Of a stretch of DNA of 64,000 nucleotides, positions 10,771 through 22,500 are shown one piece after another; position 1 is the stretch's first letter, and each line of letters starts with the position of its first letter. Under the pieces are notes generated by a model. That model saw nothing but the letters and a program-made list of their open reading frames with translations, made no database searches and was not told the DNA's origin. The stretch lies in the NCBI GenBank assembly GCA_029962745.1, contig CM057153.1, forward strand, positions 13,715,241 to 13,779,240. The letters are read 5' to 3'. Origin of the DNA: Echinometra lucunter. Its lineage: Eukaryota > Echinodermata > Echinoidea > Camarodonta > Echinometridae. The position numbers and the translations under genes were made by a program.

Positions 10771-10964
10771 GGCCGTATTCTGAACTTGGGTTCAACCTAA
10801 TTTGCTTTAAGTCCAGTCAAGTCTAGCCCAATATGCCTTTTAAACCGGAGTTTTAAAAACAGAAATGGAGTTAAACTCCCGGGAATTTGACTGGACTCGT
10901 GGTCTAAGACTATATAAGGCAGGTTTAGTTAAACTCTATTGTAAATTAAACTGGAGAATACGAG
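10771..10964. mobile_element. Foldback MITE with CGTATTCT ends
   Basis: Ends CGTATTCTGAAC and GGAGAATACG are inverted. The inner segments AGTCCAGTCAA (about 10811) and TTGACTGGACT (about 10887) are perfect inverse matches. Begins a few bases after the preceding MITE. Confidence 0.55.
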
Positions 10965-11630
10965 CTATGTCTTCGAGACTCGAGAGGGGGAGTGTGCAGA
11001 GAGAGGGAGAGAGGGGATAGAGAGAGAGAGAGAGGGGGGGGAGGAGGCCGAGGGGAATGAAGGTGGCTCAAAGTTAAAGAGAGAGAAAACAATGAATTAG
11101 TTTGTCCTTAATTTCCATTCATTTTGGCTCTCATACCATTATTCTCGAATATCATATTAAAATAAAAATGCTTACTAGTGCTCGCACAAAGTTGTCTTTT
11201 AAATCATATTCATTCTCTCTCAAGTGTAACTTTGCAATTCTGTCTTTACCAGAACAGTACTTTTATTACTTTCAGAGAGTGTTTCGGAAAATTACCCAGT
11301 AGACCTGTTGTGTTTTTATGTTTATACCATGATTAACATTGTAATGAAATGCGTTTGCACTCGCACTGTGAGCAGGAGTTGGTCTGAAAATTTTTCTCTG
11401 AGAATTTTGCTTAACATGCAGGCATGTATGCATAAATAAAATTAAAATGCTGCATAATTTTGCTTGTATTAGTCATATTTTTGTAGTCTTTGACTGATCT
11501 AAAGAAGATCAGAGTGGTTGAATATTTTGTTCACAGTAGACCATCTTGTTTTAAATAAAAATGTATCGTAATACCTAGGAAATTAGTTTGGTGATAAACG
11601 TATACTAGGCCTATACCTTTTCAGAAATCA

Positions 11631-12660
11631 GGGGGGCGTTTCATGAAACCAACATCATGACAGTCATATCTCTTGTCGATGATACGGAGATGTCATGAAA
11701 CTGACAAAGTGTTTCACGAAAGCCTGACATCTGAATCAAGATAATCGATACTACCGGCTGAAAATAATCTTATCATAAATTATTCAAACACAATTTTAGA
11801 CTCAAATTTGCTCTAATTGTTCGAAAAGTACAGAAAACATCACTGGGATTTGGAACAAATAATAAAAACAATTGCATTCACATGAAAAACTACTTCAATT
11901 GTGACATCTGGGAATTTCTAAAATTAATAAACGAAAAGCTGCTGTTGCGCTTTGCGAATTTAGAAATACGGAGGACACCGTAATTGACGAGTTATGGAAA
12001 GCAGACCCAAATTTTGTTTTATTTTTTGAAAAATACTGAATTAGGATATTATGCTATTCAAATTTTGAGATGAATTCATTTACGAATACATCTTATATGA
12101 TTTCAATAAATATTATACTTGCAAAAGAGGAAAATATAGAGGAAGTTCATACGTGTTGAATTGTCATCGTTCTTGTCGTCTTGTCGTCATCGCCTGTAAA
12201 TACAGACTGCTCCGTTTTCTATGGGAAACTGATGGAAGGATAGTCAAAATTAATCTCAATTAGTTGTTGGAGGGTTAAAACATCAAAAAACATATAGGTT
12301 ATTTAAGTTATACTTTTATATCAACATTAGTAATAACTGTTTATGGAATGAGAGTCTAGAACTCAAGAACTGTTTGTATTTAAGAAATTAACCTTTCTTA
12401 TTTTTCCCTGCCCGCGAGCTGCCCATAGTAGCCGACGAAAAGGTGACTTTATATCGATGCTTGTGATGGCGTGCTACCAAGATAGATATTTAAAACGTCT
12501 TTGGATATGACCATTCGGAGGAGCGACAAGTCAATTTGTCAGGGAAGTTGTCGTTGGTCTTGGCAAAGACGGCTTTGTGAAACACTTAGTGGACAAGTTG
12601 AGCGACATCGCCGAGATGTCGCTGATCTTGTAGTTATGACGGTTTCATGAAACGCGCCCC
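11631..12660. mobile_element. 1.03-kb non-autonomous TIR element (GCGTTTCATGAAACC ends)
   Basis: Left end GGGGGGCGTTTCATGAAACC and right end GGTTTCATGAAACGCGCCCC are inverted 20-mers with one or two differences. Sub-terminal segments rich in GACATC and GATGTC also repeat in inverted order. The interior is AT-rich with no ORF above 60 codons, so mobility would need a transposase in trans. No confident target duplication was found. Lies between the SDR and PYCR3 genes. Confidence 0.72.
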
Positions 12661-12904
12661 TAATCGGAATAATTGTCTAGTCTTTTCAGTCTCCGTTCAA
12701 AAGTAGCCCATTATTGGGGGGAACTGTGACTAAAGAGAACAACAAGTATTGTCAGGGGTGTAGATACAGGGGGACTGGGGCACATTCCCCTAATCTAATG
12801 GCAAAAAAGGGGGGGGTTCAAGACTAAAGAGAGGGGAGAGTGTTTCTAGAAATATGGAAGCAGAGAGATTCTATATTGACAGGATCTCTGTGTATGGAAG
12901 GCGT

Positions 12905-13153
12905 TAGTCTAGATTCTGGACTCTTTTTATGAAGTTTTTATATTCCCCGAAACAGCTGCTAAACTCACTGTACGCGTCAAGTCGAGTGATGGCGCGATCC
13001 CGAGAACCTCAGAGAACCTGTCCACCCGGAGTTTTTCCGCGGGCGGACAGGTTCTCGGGATCGCGCCATCACTCGACTTGACGTGTACAGTGAGTTTGGC
13101 AGCTGTTTCGGGGAATATAAAACTTCATAAAAAGAGTCCAGAATCTAGACTAG
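12905..13153. repeat. 249-bp inverted repeat (hairpin) upstream of PYCR3
   Basis: The left arm (12905 to about 13010) and right arm (about 13045 to 13153) are near-perfect inverse copies, running from TAGTCTAGATTCTGG to its inverse CCAGAATCTAGACTA. The loop is only 30-40 bp. AAGGCG lies just outside both ends. The right arm ends 359 bp before the PYCR3 start codon, so it borders or overlaps the promoter. Probably a young foldback MITE. Confidence 0.88.
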
Positions 13154-13512
13154 GAAGGCGTATGAAGACGAGCGAGGCGAGGGGGCGCTAGACTTCTCGA
13201 GAAAACAGTCTGCATTTATTTCGACACGCCCCCCTGAAGACAGGCTTGCTGAGCTGAGCCTGTACAGACACCGAAAGGTCGCCGACGGGCCGGGGACGCG
13301 CTGGCCTGGACATCGTATCTGACCGAACCTGCACGTGATCGCGCTCGCGCGCACACGTGTAACCACAGCGTGTAACGTATAACACGCGTCAATGCAGTAT
13401 TTGAGTGACAACGTCAACAGAGAGAGAAAGTTGCACCTGAGCTCCTCCTGCATGAAGCAAAATTTTATTTTCACTAGCTAAAAGTATTGGGACGGTGACA
13501 GACTTTTCAGCC
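13154..13512 (+). promoter_or_regulatory. Presumed PYCR3 promoter and 5' UTR
   Basis: A GC-rich, CpG-rich stretch (13150-13370) precedes the first coding exon, unlike the AT-rich surroundings. No TATA box is evident. A CRE-like GTGACAACGTCAAC sits at about 13404. The transcription start cannot be placed from sequence alone. Confidence 0.4.
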
Positions 13513-16500
13513 ATGGCTTTAGAAAATCTGAGGATAGGTTTCATAGGAGGTGGATCGATGGCTCAAGGAATGATTGATGGGTGGCTTCGTGCCAGTAAGT
13601 AAAACGAAGTTTGTTTGGGTCTCTAAAAATTAAGGCATAGACTCTAGATCAAACCAAATTGATTGTTTGACTTAGTTGATTCATGTGATTATTTTTCAAA
13701 ATCAAATCATAACCACTGTCAATGAAATTCTACACTGTAATATAAGGCCTAATCATTTACACTAGGCAATTTTGATGCGTAGCTTGGGTTAGATTAGAAC
13801 CATCGGCTTGCAATATTTGAAGGGTTTACATGTATATGCAAAAACTGACAAATGCAACTTTTGAACATTTTAAGTAAGTTCACTGTCATAGTACAAAGTA
13901 ATATTTTTCAAGTGATACATTGCTCATTACATAGAAAGGTATATTATTGACATTATGGTCAAAAGAAGCATAACTCAACCATAACTCATAACCTCAAGCG
14001 TCCCAACCATGCTTGAGAACCTTGGCTGGAGACCTCTTGAAAAGCGCAGAGAAGACTCAAGACTGGTGCTCATGTACAAGCTACACTTCAAACTTGTGGA
14101 CTTCCCAGTGAATGAGTACATTGCCCCAATTACTGGTCGAACAAAAACTCGATCTACGCATGCAGCAGGCTACCAGATCCCCCAATGCAGGACAGAACTT
14201 TACAAACAGTCCTTCTCAAGGACTGTCAAGGCATGGAATGCACCCCCATCCAGCTCCATCAATGCCACTAATCCAATAGCCTTCCGCCTAGGTCTGGCGG
14301 AAGGCCAGAGCTAAACCAGCAAGACTTTTTACTTGCACCTTGTAAATACGCACACTGCACCTGAACCCAGCTACCCACACACACTGAGTCAATTACATCT
14401 GCAAGAATCTTCATTCTTGAAGGAGGCAGATCAACCCTGAAGAAGAAGAAGAAGATAACTTTTCTTTTTATATTTCTTTAGTTACTCATTAGTTCCCTTT
14501 AGTTACAAGTTACTCATTCTCCTGAGCTGAGGACGGTAAGAACATGCTTACCGAAACGTCGAGAGTGAGTAGGTCCTTTGGACCTACTCATCTTCAAGAA
14601 AGAATACTTGGTGTACCGTGAAGCCTTCTAGTTCTACATCTATTTTTCTTTATTTTTCTTGATCTTCAATTGCAAATATAGGTTTTTGCCACTCATCCTG
14701 TGTACACGGTCAATTCATTGACCGAGTACACAGGATGAGTGTTGATAATGATAGAAGTTAGTTACGCAGCATATACTAATATCAAGATATCATTTTCAAG
14801 TAATAACCTTTGTGATGTAGGTATCACTGCACTGTACTTGTACATTGCATGATGTACCGTACATAGATAGGCGTATGTGGCTGTATCCTCGGACAGGGGT
14901 TTTGGTTACCAGTACACATGCAAGGTAGAAACACCTGCATGTAACGCATGTGGCTGTATGCCTTTTGGCAACTTGTCATTCTGTCTCATTGGAAGTTTGA
15001 TGCATCAAGCTGTATTACATGTTTTTGACATGTGCCCATCATAATTTTCTTCATGATCAGCTTTAGAATATGTAAAGGTTGATCATAGAATTTTGCTTGA
15101 ACTGATTAAAGTTTCATCGTTTCAATAAAAGGAGATAAACTTGAACAGCATTATTAAAAAAAAATAGCAAAATCTGTCAAAGAGTAAGCAAATTACACTC
15201 ATTTACATTTTCTAGTATATTACTCTCGGCTCTGCAAATTGGCAGCACTGATGACATCATATGCGAGCAGGTCTCCATTCACTTTGTACATGAAATTTCA
15301 CATTTTCTCAATTTTCTTGGAAGTTACACATTTTCTTAACCCATAGTCAAAGTATGTTATGTAAAAGCAATTCTTTTGAACATATATTGACTATGGGGGT
15401 TAGAAAATGTGTAACTTCCAAGAAAATTGAGAAAATGTGAAATTTCATGTACAAAGTGAATGGAGACCTGCTCGCATATGATGTCATCAGTGTTGCCAAT
15501 TTGCAGAGCCGAGAGTAGTTTACTAGAAAATGTAAATGAGTGTAATTTTTTCATTCTTCGACCGATTTTGCTCATTTCTTTTTTGAAATGCTGTTCAAAT
15601 TTATCTCCTTTTATTGAAACAGTGAAACTTCTAGTGTGGACTTACCCTTTAACCCATTCATGACAGAGGTCCACATTTTGTGGTTTGGCCTAATATCTTT
15701 TAATGCAAAGCCCTAAAAATCATACCAAATACATGAGCAGAAAGAGCAAAAAATTCTACACTTACTGTGCCCATTTTCATTGCATCAATATTCACTGTTT
15801 GATGCTCAAATTTTTTAAAAGGAAAATAAGCATTAAAATCCTTAAATTGGCAATGTGATAGAAAGTTTAAAATCACCGTTTTCCCCTGCAAATTGGCAAC
15901 TTTTTGACTTATCATAATTTCTGTCAATATATATTCATTTCTGATAGATGACGTTTTATAAATAAAATGTAGCAATAAAATAAAAATGTTGGCATTGCCA
16001 ATTTGAAGAATAAAAGCTGATCAAATCACGCTTTAAATAATTCCGGTCACGAATGGTTTAAATAAGTAATATTCTAGTGCCTGCACACAATGTGCTAAGC
16101 TTATGGTCCTCTTACCCCATCATAACTTGCAGATTATATCTTTATAGGTAGCAGAAAAGCCAAAGCTTAGGCAAATAATCGAGATTTCTGATGTGTTGTC
16201 TTGACTGCAACCTAATCAGAGAGCAGTCGATTCATAAGCTATTACCTGTATATCAGGGTTCTCACTAGAAAAAAATCCACACACAGTTCCCACTCTGCGC
16301 AAAGCGTGGAAATTTCGCAAGTTTTATGGAATAACACCTAAAGTTAGGTTCTGGCAGCAGTATATGCTATAGTAAAAGGATGAAAATACTTCTTGGTAAG
16401 CAGGAGTTGACTACTAATGGCATAAAAGTAAACATACATTGCTAAAAAGCAAAACAATCTGTGACATTTATCATTATTGTTAGGAATATATACTCCAATA

Positions 16501-19500
16501 TTTTTTTTACCCTTGGTGCCACGCGTGGTGCAGCAATTTCACACATGGTTCTTCCTTGTCTGAAACCCTTTACGCATGGTATTGGAAGCATGGGTGTTAT
16601 GTACTGGCGAGAACCATGCCTGTATTTAATGATTTTAATCTCTTATTTGATATCCAGATGTGGTGAAACCAAGCCAGATGATGGCCAGTGCACCCAGTGA
16701 CAAGAACCTCTCCAAATTAAGGGTGAGCATCCTAGTTAGGGAGTATTCTCCCCCCCCCCCTCCCCCTTTGAACCCTCCTCCCCTTGTCCTTGCTCGAAGT
16801 TAGGGAGTATTCTCCCGCCCCCTCCCCCTTTGAACCCTCCTCCCCCTGTCCTTGCTCGAAGTTTGGAAGAAAATAAAGCAAGATAGTGTAGGGGTAAGGG
16901 TCGTTCATGAATAATTGTCAACACCCTCCTCTTTCCCTGTTACCAAGTCTTGGCCTAGTTGAGGGGAAAAGGGTAGGTAGAGGGACCATTTAATGTTTCC
17001 TCATATTCGTAGCTTAATCCAATGGACTGTCACAGGGTCCAGTGACTCAGTCGACTTAACGAAGGATTCCCAAGATCCATCTTATCTTTTCATGTTATCA
17101 CATATTCATTGTACAGTATCAATTTGCTGGTACAACAGTGTTCAAACTAAATTGTGTATCCTTCCCTCCTCCTGTTTTACTACCAGGTTACTCATTAATA
17201 AGGGGTCTAGTAGCCAGTAAAGCCCTCCACCCCGAGTTTTGCAGGGAAGCAGAGAATACTCCTGTGGCTCTTTGACAATTCTTTATAAGCCTAATTATGC
17301 TGTGGTAGTAGCATGCAAAGCAGCTGTATCATATTCCAAAGTTCTCAATTGATGGCCATGACTCTGAAGGATTTTGTTCATGAAAGGGCCATAACCAATA
17401 TAATTTGTTTGTGTATCACTGTAATTCTATTCATTGCCTGGAAATGATGATGAGCCACATGGTTTACAGGCACAAGGTGCAATCTACTCTTTACTTCTCT
17501 AGAATGAACTAAATGCATAGTCATCAAAGTTAGTGCATAGTCATTGCTTTTTGGTATGAGTGTTTGCTTGCATGCCTAACCTATGGCTTCAGTTGGCCCG
17601 GTTTTCAGACTTTCCCCTCTGGTAACATGCAGTTCTGGTAGTGAATAGGAAATGGGAAGGAAATCAAGAGAATGTGGGCTTGTGTTTTTCCCCTTAGTAT
17701 CAAAGGATACATGTGCCAGTTCTTTTCATGAATTAAGAGAATCTGTGTTTGAATTTTCCCTTTGAGGTGTTCCCCTTTTGAATTATGATAAGAATGCAGT
17801 CCTGTTTTCTAGGGTGCTCTTTTCAATTTCAATACCACTCTTTTGATAGGGCCCTGCAATTATAGATGTAAATATCAAGCCATTTAATCTTCTCTGCCAA
17901 AAATTTTTCATTTTACCCTACAGGCAAAAGGTCTTTCCACAACACATGACAATGCTGAGTTGGTCAGAGCCTGTTCTGTCGTGGTGATAGCCTGCAAGCC
18001 TTATCAGTGCAAGGATGTACTACCCCCTCTACCGTTTCGTCCCCATCATCTTGTTCTCTCAGTGGTAGCTGGTCTGAGTTGCCCCATCCATGAGTCGGTG
18101 AGTGGAATGAAAGTAGGGAGCAACGATAATAACCTCTTGACAACTGTACTTCCTTATTCCCCTATTAAAAGCTGAATACTGCAGTGGGTTAGGGCAGAAC
18201 TTAATGGTAGCCCCTCAGAGAAAAAAAGCAAATTTGATGTGGTGACCAAACACAATTAATGTTCAGATTTAAGTTCCTTGTGCCATAAGTTTTTTTCTAA
18301 GATAACTCTGATTACACATCAATGTGTGAATTTTAAGGTAAATATGAGTAGCTTGCAAGGATTCTACCATTAAAACTAACTTTGCCGTAATATCTAACTC
18401 TGAACGAAAATTTCAGTTTTTGTAAGATTGTCATTGTGTATATTTTTCCCCAAGAAATAATTGTCCAAAGAGGTCTTGTTTGTTTATATTTCTTTGTCAG
18501 TTCCTTTCTGATGAAAGCAATCAACTTAAATTAATCCATGGTTACCAATAATCATAGCACTTGCACCAAATTTGAAAGTTAAACATATATGCAGATTTTA
18601 ACCCATAGAGGTACAGTGTCACCTTTAAGAGACATTTTTGCAGTATCTGTTGGTCGTGAATGTTGGGCAGTACATATCATACATGAGCAGAAAGAGAAAA
18701 ATGCACTCACAAATTTGAGCCCATTCCCATTGCTGTATGGTGTGGCATTCTCGAATTAAAGCAGTTTAAGTGTAACTAATCATTAAACTCTTTAAATTGG
18801 CAACAAAGTGAATAATATATAATCACTATTTCTGTGTTCAAATTGGCAATTTCTGATTCAGTTTTACAATTATATGTCATTTTGGTTTATGTTATATCCA
18901 TATTTATTTTTTTCAAGCTATGTAAACATGGAAAAAAATAATTTGTATTGCCAATTTGAGGAATGAAGATGATTAATTTAGACCTCAAGAAAGCTCTGTA
19001 CTGCTATGGGTTAATCATGGATGTACAGCATGTGCTTCCAAAGTAAAAAAAAAAAAAGGATATTTTTTAAAATCCTAATGTCAGATACCAGTACTATTTG
19101 AAATCTTTCTTCTTCCCTCTACCTCAGTTCCTGCCTCCAGGCACAAGGCTTGTGCGCACCATGCCAAACGTTGCCATTGCTGTGTGCGAAGGCAGCATAG
19201 CAGTGGTCAGGGGCACCCATGCAACTGATGAAGACATGGAAGTTGTCACAAGGCTGGTGCAGCCTATATCAGTCTTTGAGGTGATGTCTGACCCTCAGCT
19301 TGATATCATGTCTTCCACGGCTGGCACAGGGGTGGCCTGGGTAAGAAAACTTGCCAACACTGAGCTTGAAGTGTAGTCATTTGACATATGCTTTTTGAAT
19401 TCAGGTTGTGGGAGATTGTATCTTTAAATGTAACCACAGGACTTGACACTAACAGACACCTGGGACACATTGGCCCCATAAATGTAAGTCCTGACCCCAG

Positions 19501-22500
19501 AAACTAAACAATTTTAACATAGGGCTCAATACATGCAAAGCCCAGAATTTCAGTCCAGACCTCCTAACAAAAATGTTTGCGTGGAGCCGTAACTGCTGCT
19601 TCTTCTTCTGCAGTAATCTTCAAAGGGCTCTGCAGCCTATTATGATGATAACTGATATGGGCAATGAGGATCTCTTTTTTTTTTTTTTTTTCAAGTTACA
19701 TGTAGGAATTGCTATTCAGACATTGCTTGGGGGCATTTGCATAAGTTTTTATTTTATCAGAGATGTAAGATTTCAGTTAAGAATTTTGATTTAGATTTAT
19801 GTAAGTTTTAGGGCTAGGGAATTAGTTAATATTGTGTTGCGACTTCAGGATTGAAATTAGGAATCCAGTAAGTGAAGTGTTGGAAAATGACTACTGTTAT
19901 GGCTTAATCCTCAGTCCTCACAACAGCAATGTGATGTACAAAGTAAGAATTACTTTCTTGAGTCATTCTAAATAGTGTTGTAGATCAGACCTGGGATTCT
20001 GAGATCAATACCAGAAGAGAACGTAGCATTAGCCAAGACCAGAACATGGGTGCCAGAATTCCAGCTTTTCTGGAGTTTTTTTCCCCCAAAGCCTTGTTAC
20101 TTCCATCCTGATGATTCTTGGATATTTCATTTCTTAATTACAAGTAAGTGCATCTGATACACTTTTAGTGAAATTGATCAGTGTTCCTCTGTCTTTTCCT
20201 AGGCTGCTATGGTCATGGAAGGGCTAGCTGATGGAGCAGTCAGCATGGGACTCCCTCGCTCTGCCGCGATGAAAGCTGCCGCTATTGCATTAGTGGTAAG
20301 GAAAGTGCATGAGCATTGATGCTATTTTTATTTCCATTGTTAAGAATGACAGGAGAGAACAGTACATAGTACTGAAGAGGCTACCCTGGGTAAACAAAAC
20401 TTATTATTATTATTATTATTATTACTATTATTAATTACTATTATTCATGTGGGAATTTTCACCTCCAGTCTAGACAGCATGCATTCAGACCACTTTCATA
20501 CTCGAGTGTGAAGTAAAATGTTTATTTCATTAATGTAAATCCTGACAGATGGGTCGATTACTCCCCCCCCCCCCCCCCCATGAGGGAGGGATGGAAATAT
20601 GGATGGCCTGTACAAGTAGACCATCCACTCTTCACAGAAACATTATTTCAGAATGACTCAGATGTTAAAAATATATTTGACAAAATTAATGACAGTGTCT
20701 ATTGTGTAGTATGGTAGTGATTTTTTTACTTTGAAATGCTATTTAACGTATTGCCTAATGGAATGGGGTGGTCTGTTTTGGATGATCCCTGTACTAAGCC
20801 TATGGGAAATAGGGAATACAGTAGGTAACAGGTCAAATGCAAAAAATAGGAATGTCCTCAAATGAGAGTTTGTGTGAGTGTGTGTACATGTATGGGTCTG
20901 CTTTTGTGTGTGTACTTGTTTATGTGTTCGCATGAGAAATTTTGTTGTGCCTGATTTGATTCCCATCCCGTAAATTTCCATGGTCCCAGGAATTTTTTTG
21001 ATAACAATGTTTCATCACATTTTTTGTGAAGCTTACTTGGGGGCACATTTGTTTGAATGCTTCCCTGTGCTGTATTCTTAAAGGTGACATTCAAAGAAAA
21101 TCACAGAATAGGGTTAATTATATATGAATGGAAACGGGGAAGTATGTAGAAGACAGTGGTGTTCATTATTGCTCCTGTAAATTCCAAGAAATTATCTAAA
21201 AACGCATTTTCCAAAAACGCCCCTCTGATTCTCAGAACCCGGAAGTGGCTGCGAGCGAATCAGGTCCCCAATGATGACGTAGGCCTATGGGCGATCTGCG
21301 GCGAGCTAGGCGCTTGCACGTAATGAAACATTGTACATTGAGATGATCGCATGCAATTTTGATGGATTTTAGCTGTTATAAGAGAGCAAGAAAAACTGCA
21401 GTGGCTTATTATTTAAATTACCTCATTGATGACTCGATTTTCTTTTCTTTTTTTGGTCAAAGCAGAATGTAAAGTAGGAAATTGACATGAAAATGACAAA
21501 GAAAACCAAGCCAGGCCGGGATGCAAATGTTAAACTACGTCCCAAAACGACGTTGCATCAAATTCTCAGAGACAGAACTGATTAAGAGACCCGCTCGTCA
21601 AATCATGATTGTATGTAAAAGTTACCTAGATAATATTGTTGTCTAAGGAAAATTGATGCTTCTTGTAGAAACTATCTTGATCTACAACATTCCTCTTCAC
21701 TAAAATCTCGTATTTATTATGATAGGAATGGCTAGCTAGCGTACATAGACTGGACGTCACCACTGATCTCAGATAGTGTAGAGCTGGGGTGTAGAGATGA
21801 ACATCATCCATGTATTGCATTATAGCATAGCTTCAAGTCTTTATCAAGGGATTTTTTCCCTGTAATACTCTGATTAAACCTGATTTCGATAACGAATTTC
21901 ATTCGAAAATTTTTTTTTCAAGGAATTTATTTTTTATTGCAGGTTCTGATGATTTTCAAGCAAATAAACAGTGAAAATAACCCAGATACGAAATTATAAC
22001 TGATCAAAGACTATCACCAAAGGCCTAATTGAATTACAAGCCAAATTACTCTCACCTTCGCCTCAGATCACCTACTTTACCTCACCTACCTACTACATAC
22101 AATTGACTACTGAAATGCCGAGTATGGAAAGTTAACTTGAGCTTATAAGCACATGTAAATATAAGTTGCTATACTTAATAGAAAAGAAAAGAAAAACAAA
22201 TTAGCAGTAAGGTGATTACCATTTCTATATTTTCTTTACACAAGTTCAAACTATTCGCCAAGAAAACAATTTTAAATACAAGAAAAAAAAAGTATTCCGT
22301 CCATCCCTCCGTCTTTCGTGAATTATAACACCCCTAAAATTAAAATGGTATGCCCCACAACGGTTACATAGCATGTACAAGGGAGACTGTTCTATTATAT
22401 TATGGGATTTTTCCCCCTTTCTAATTCCAAAAAGTCATAATTAAATTGTAGAATTTCTCCGACATTATTATATGAATAATGTTAAATAGAATGGTTGAAA

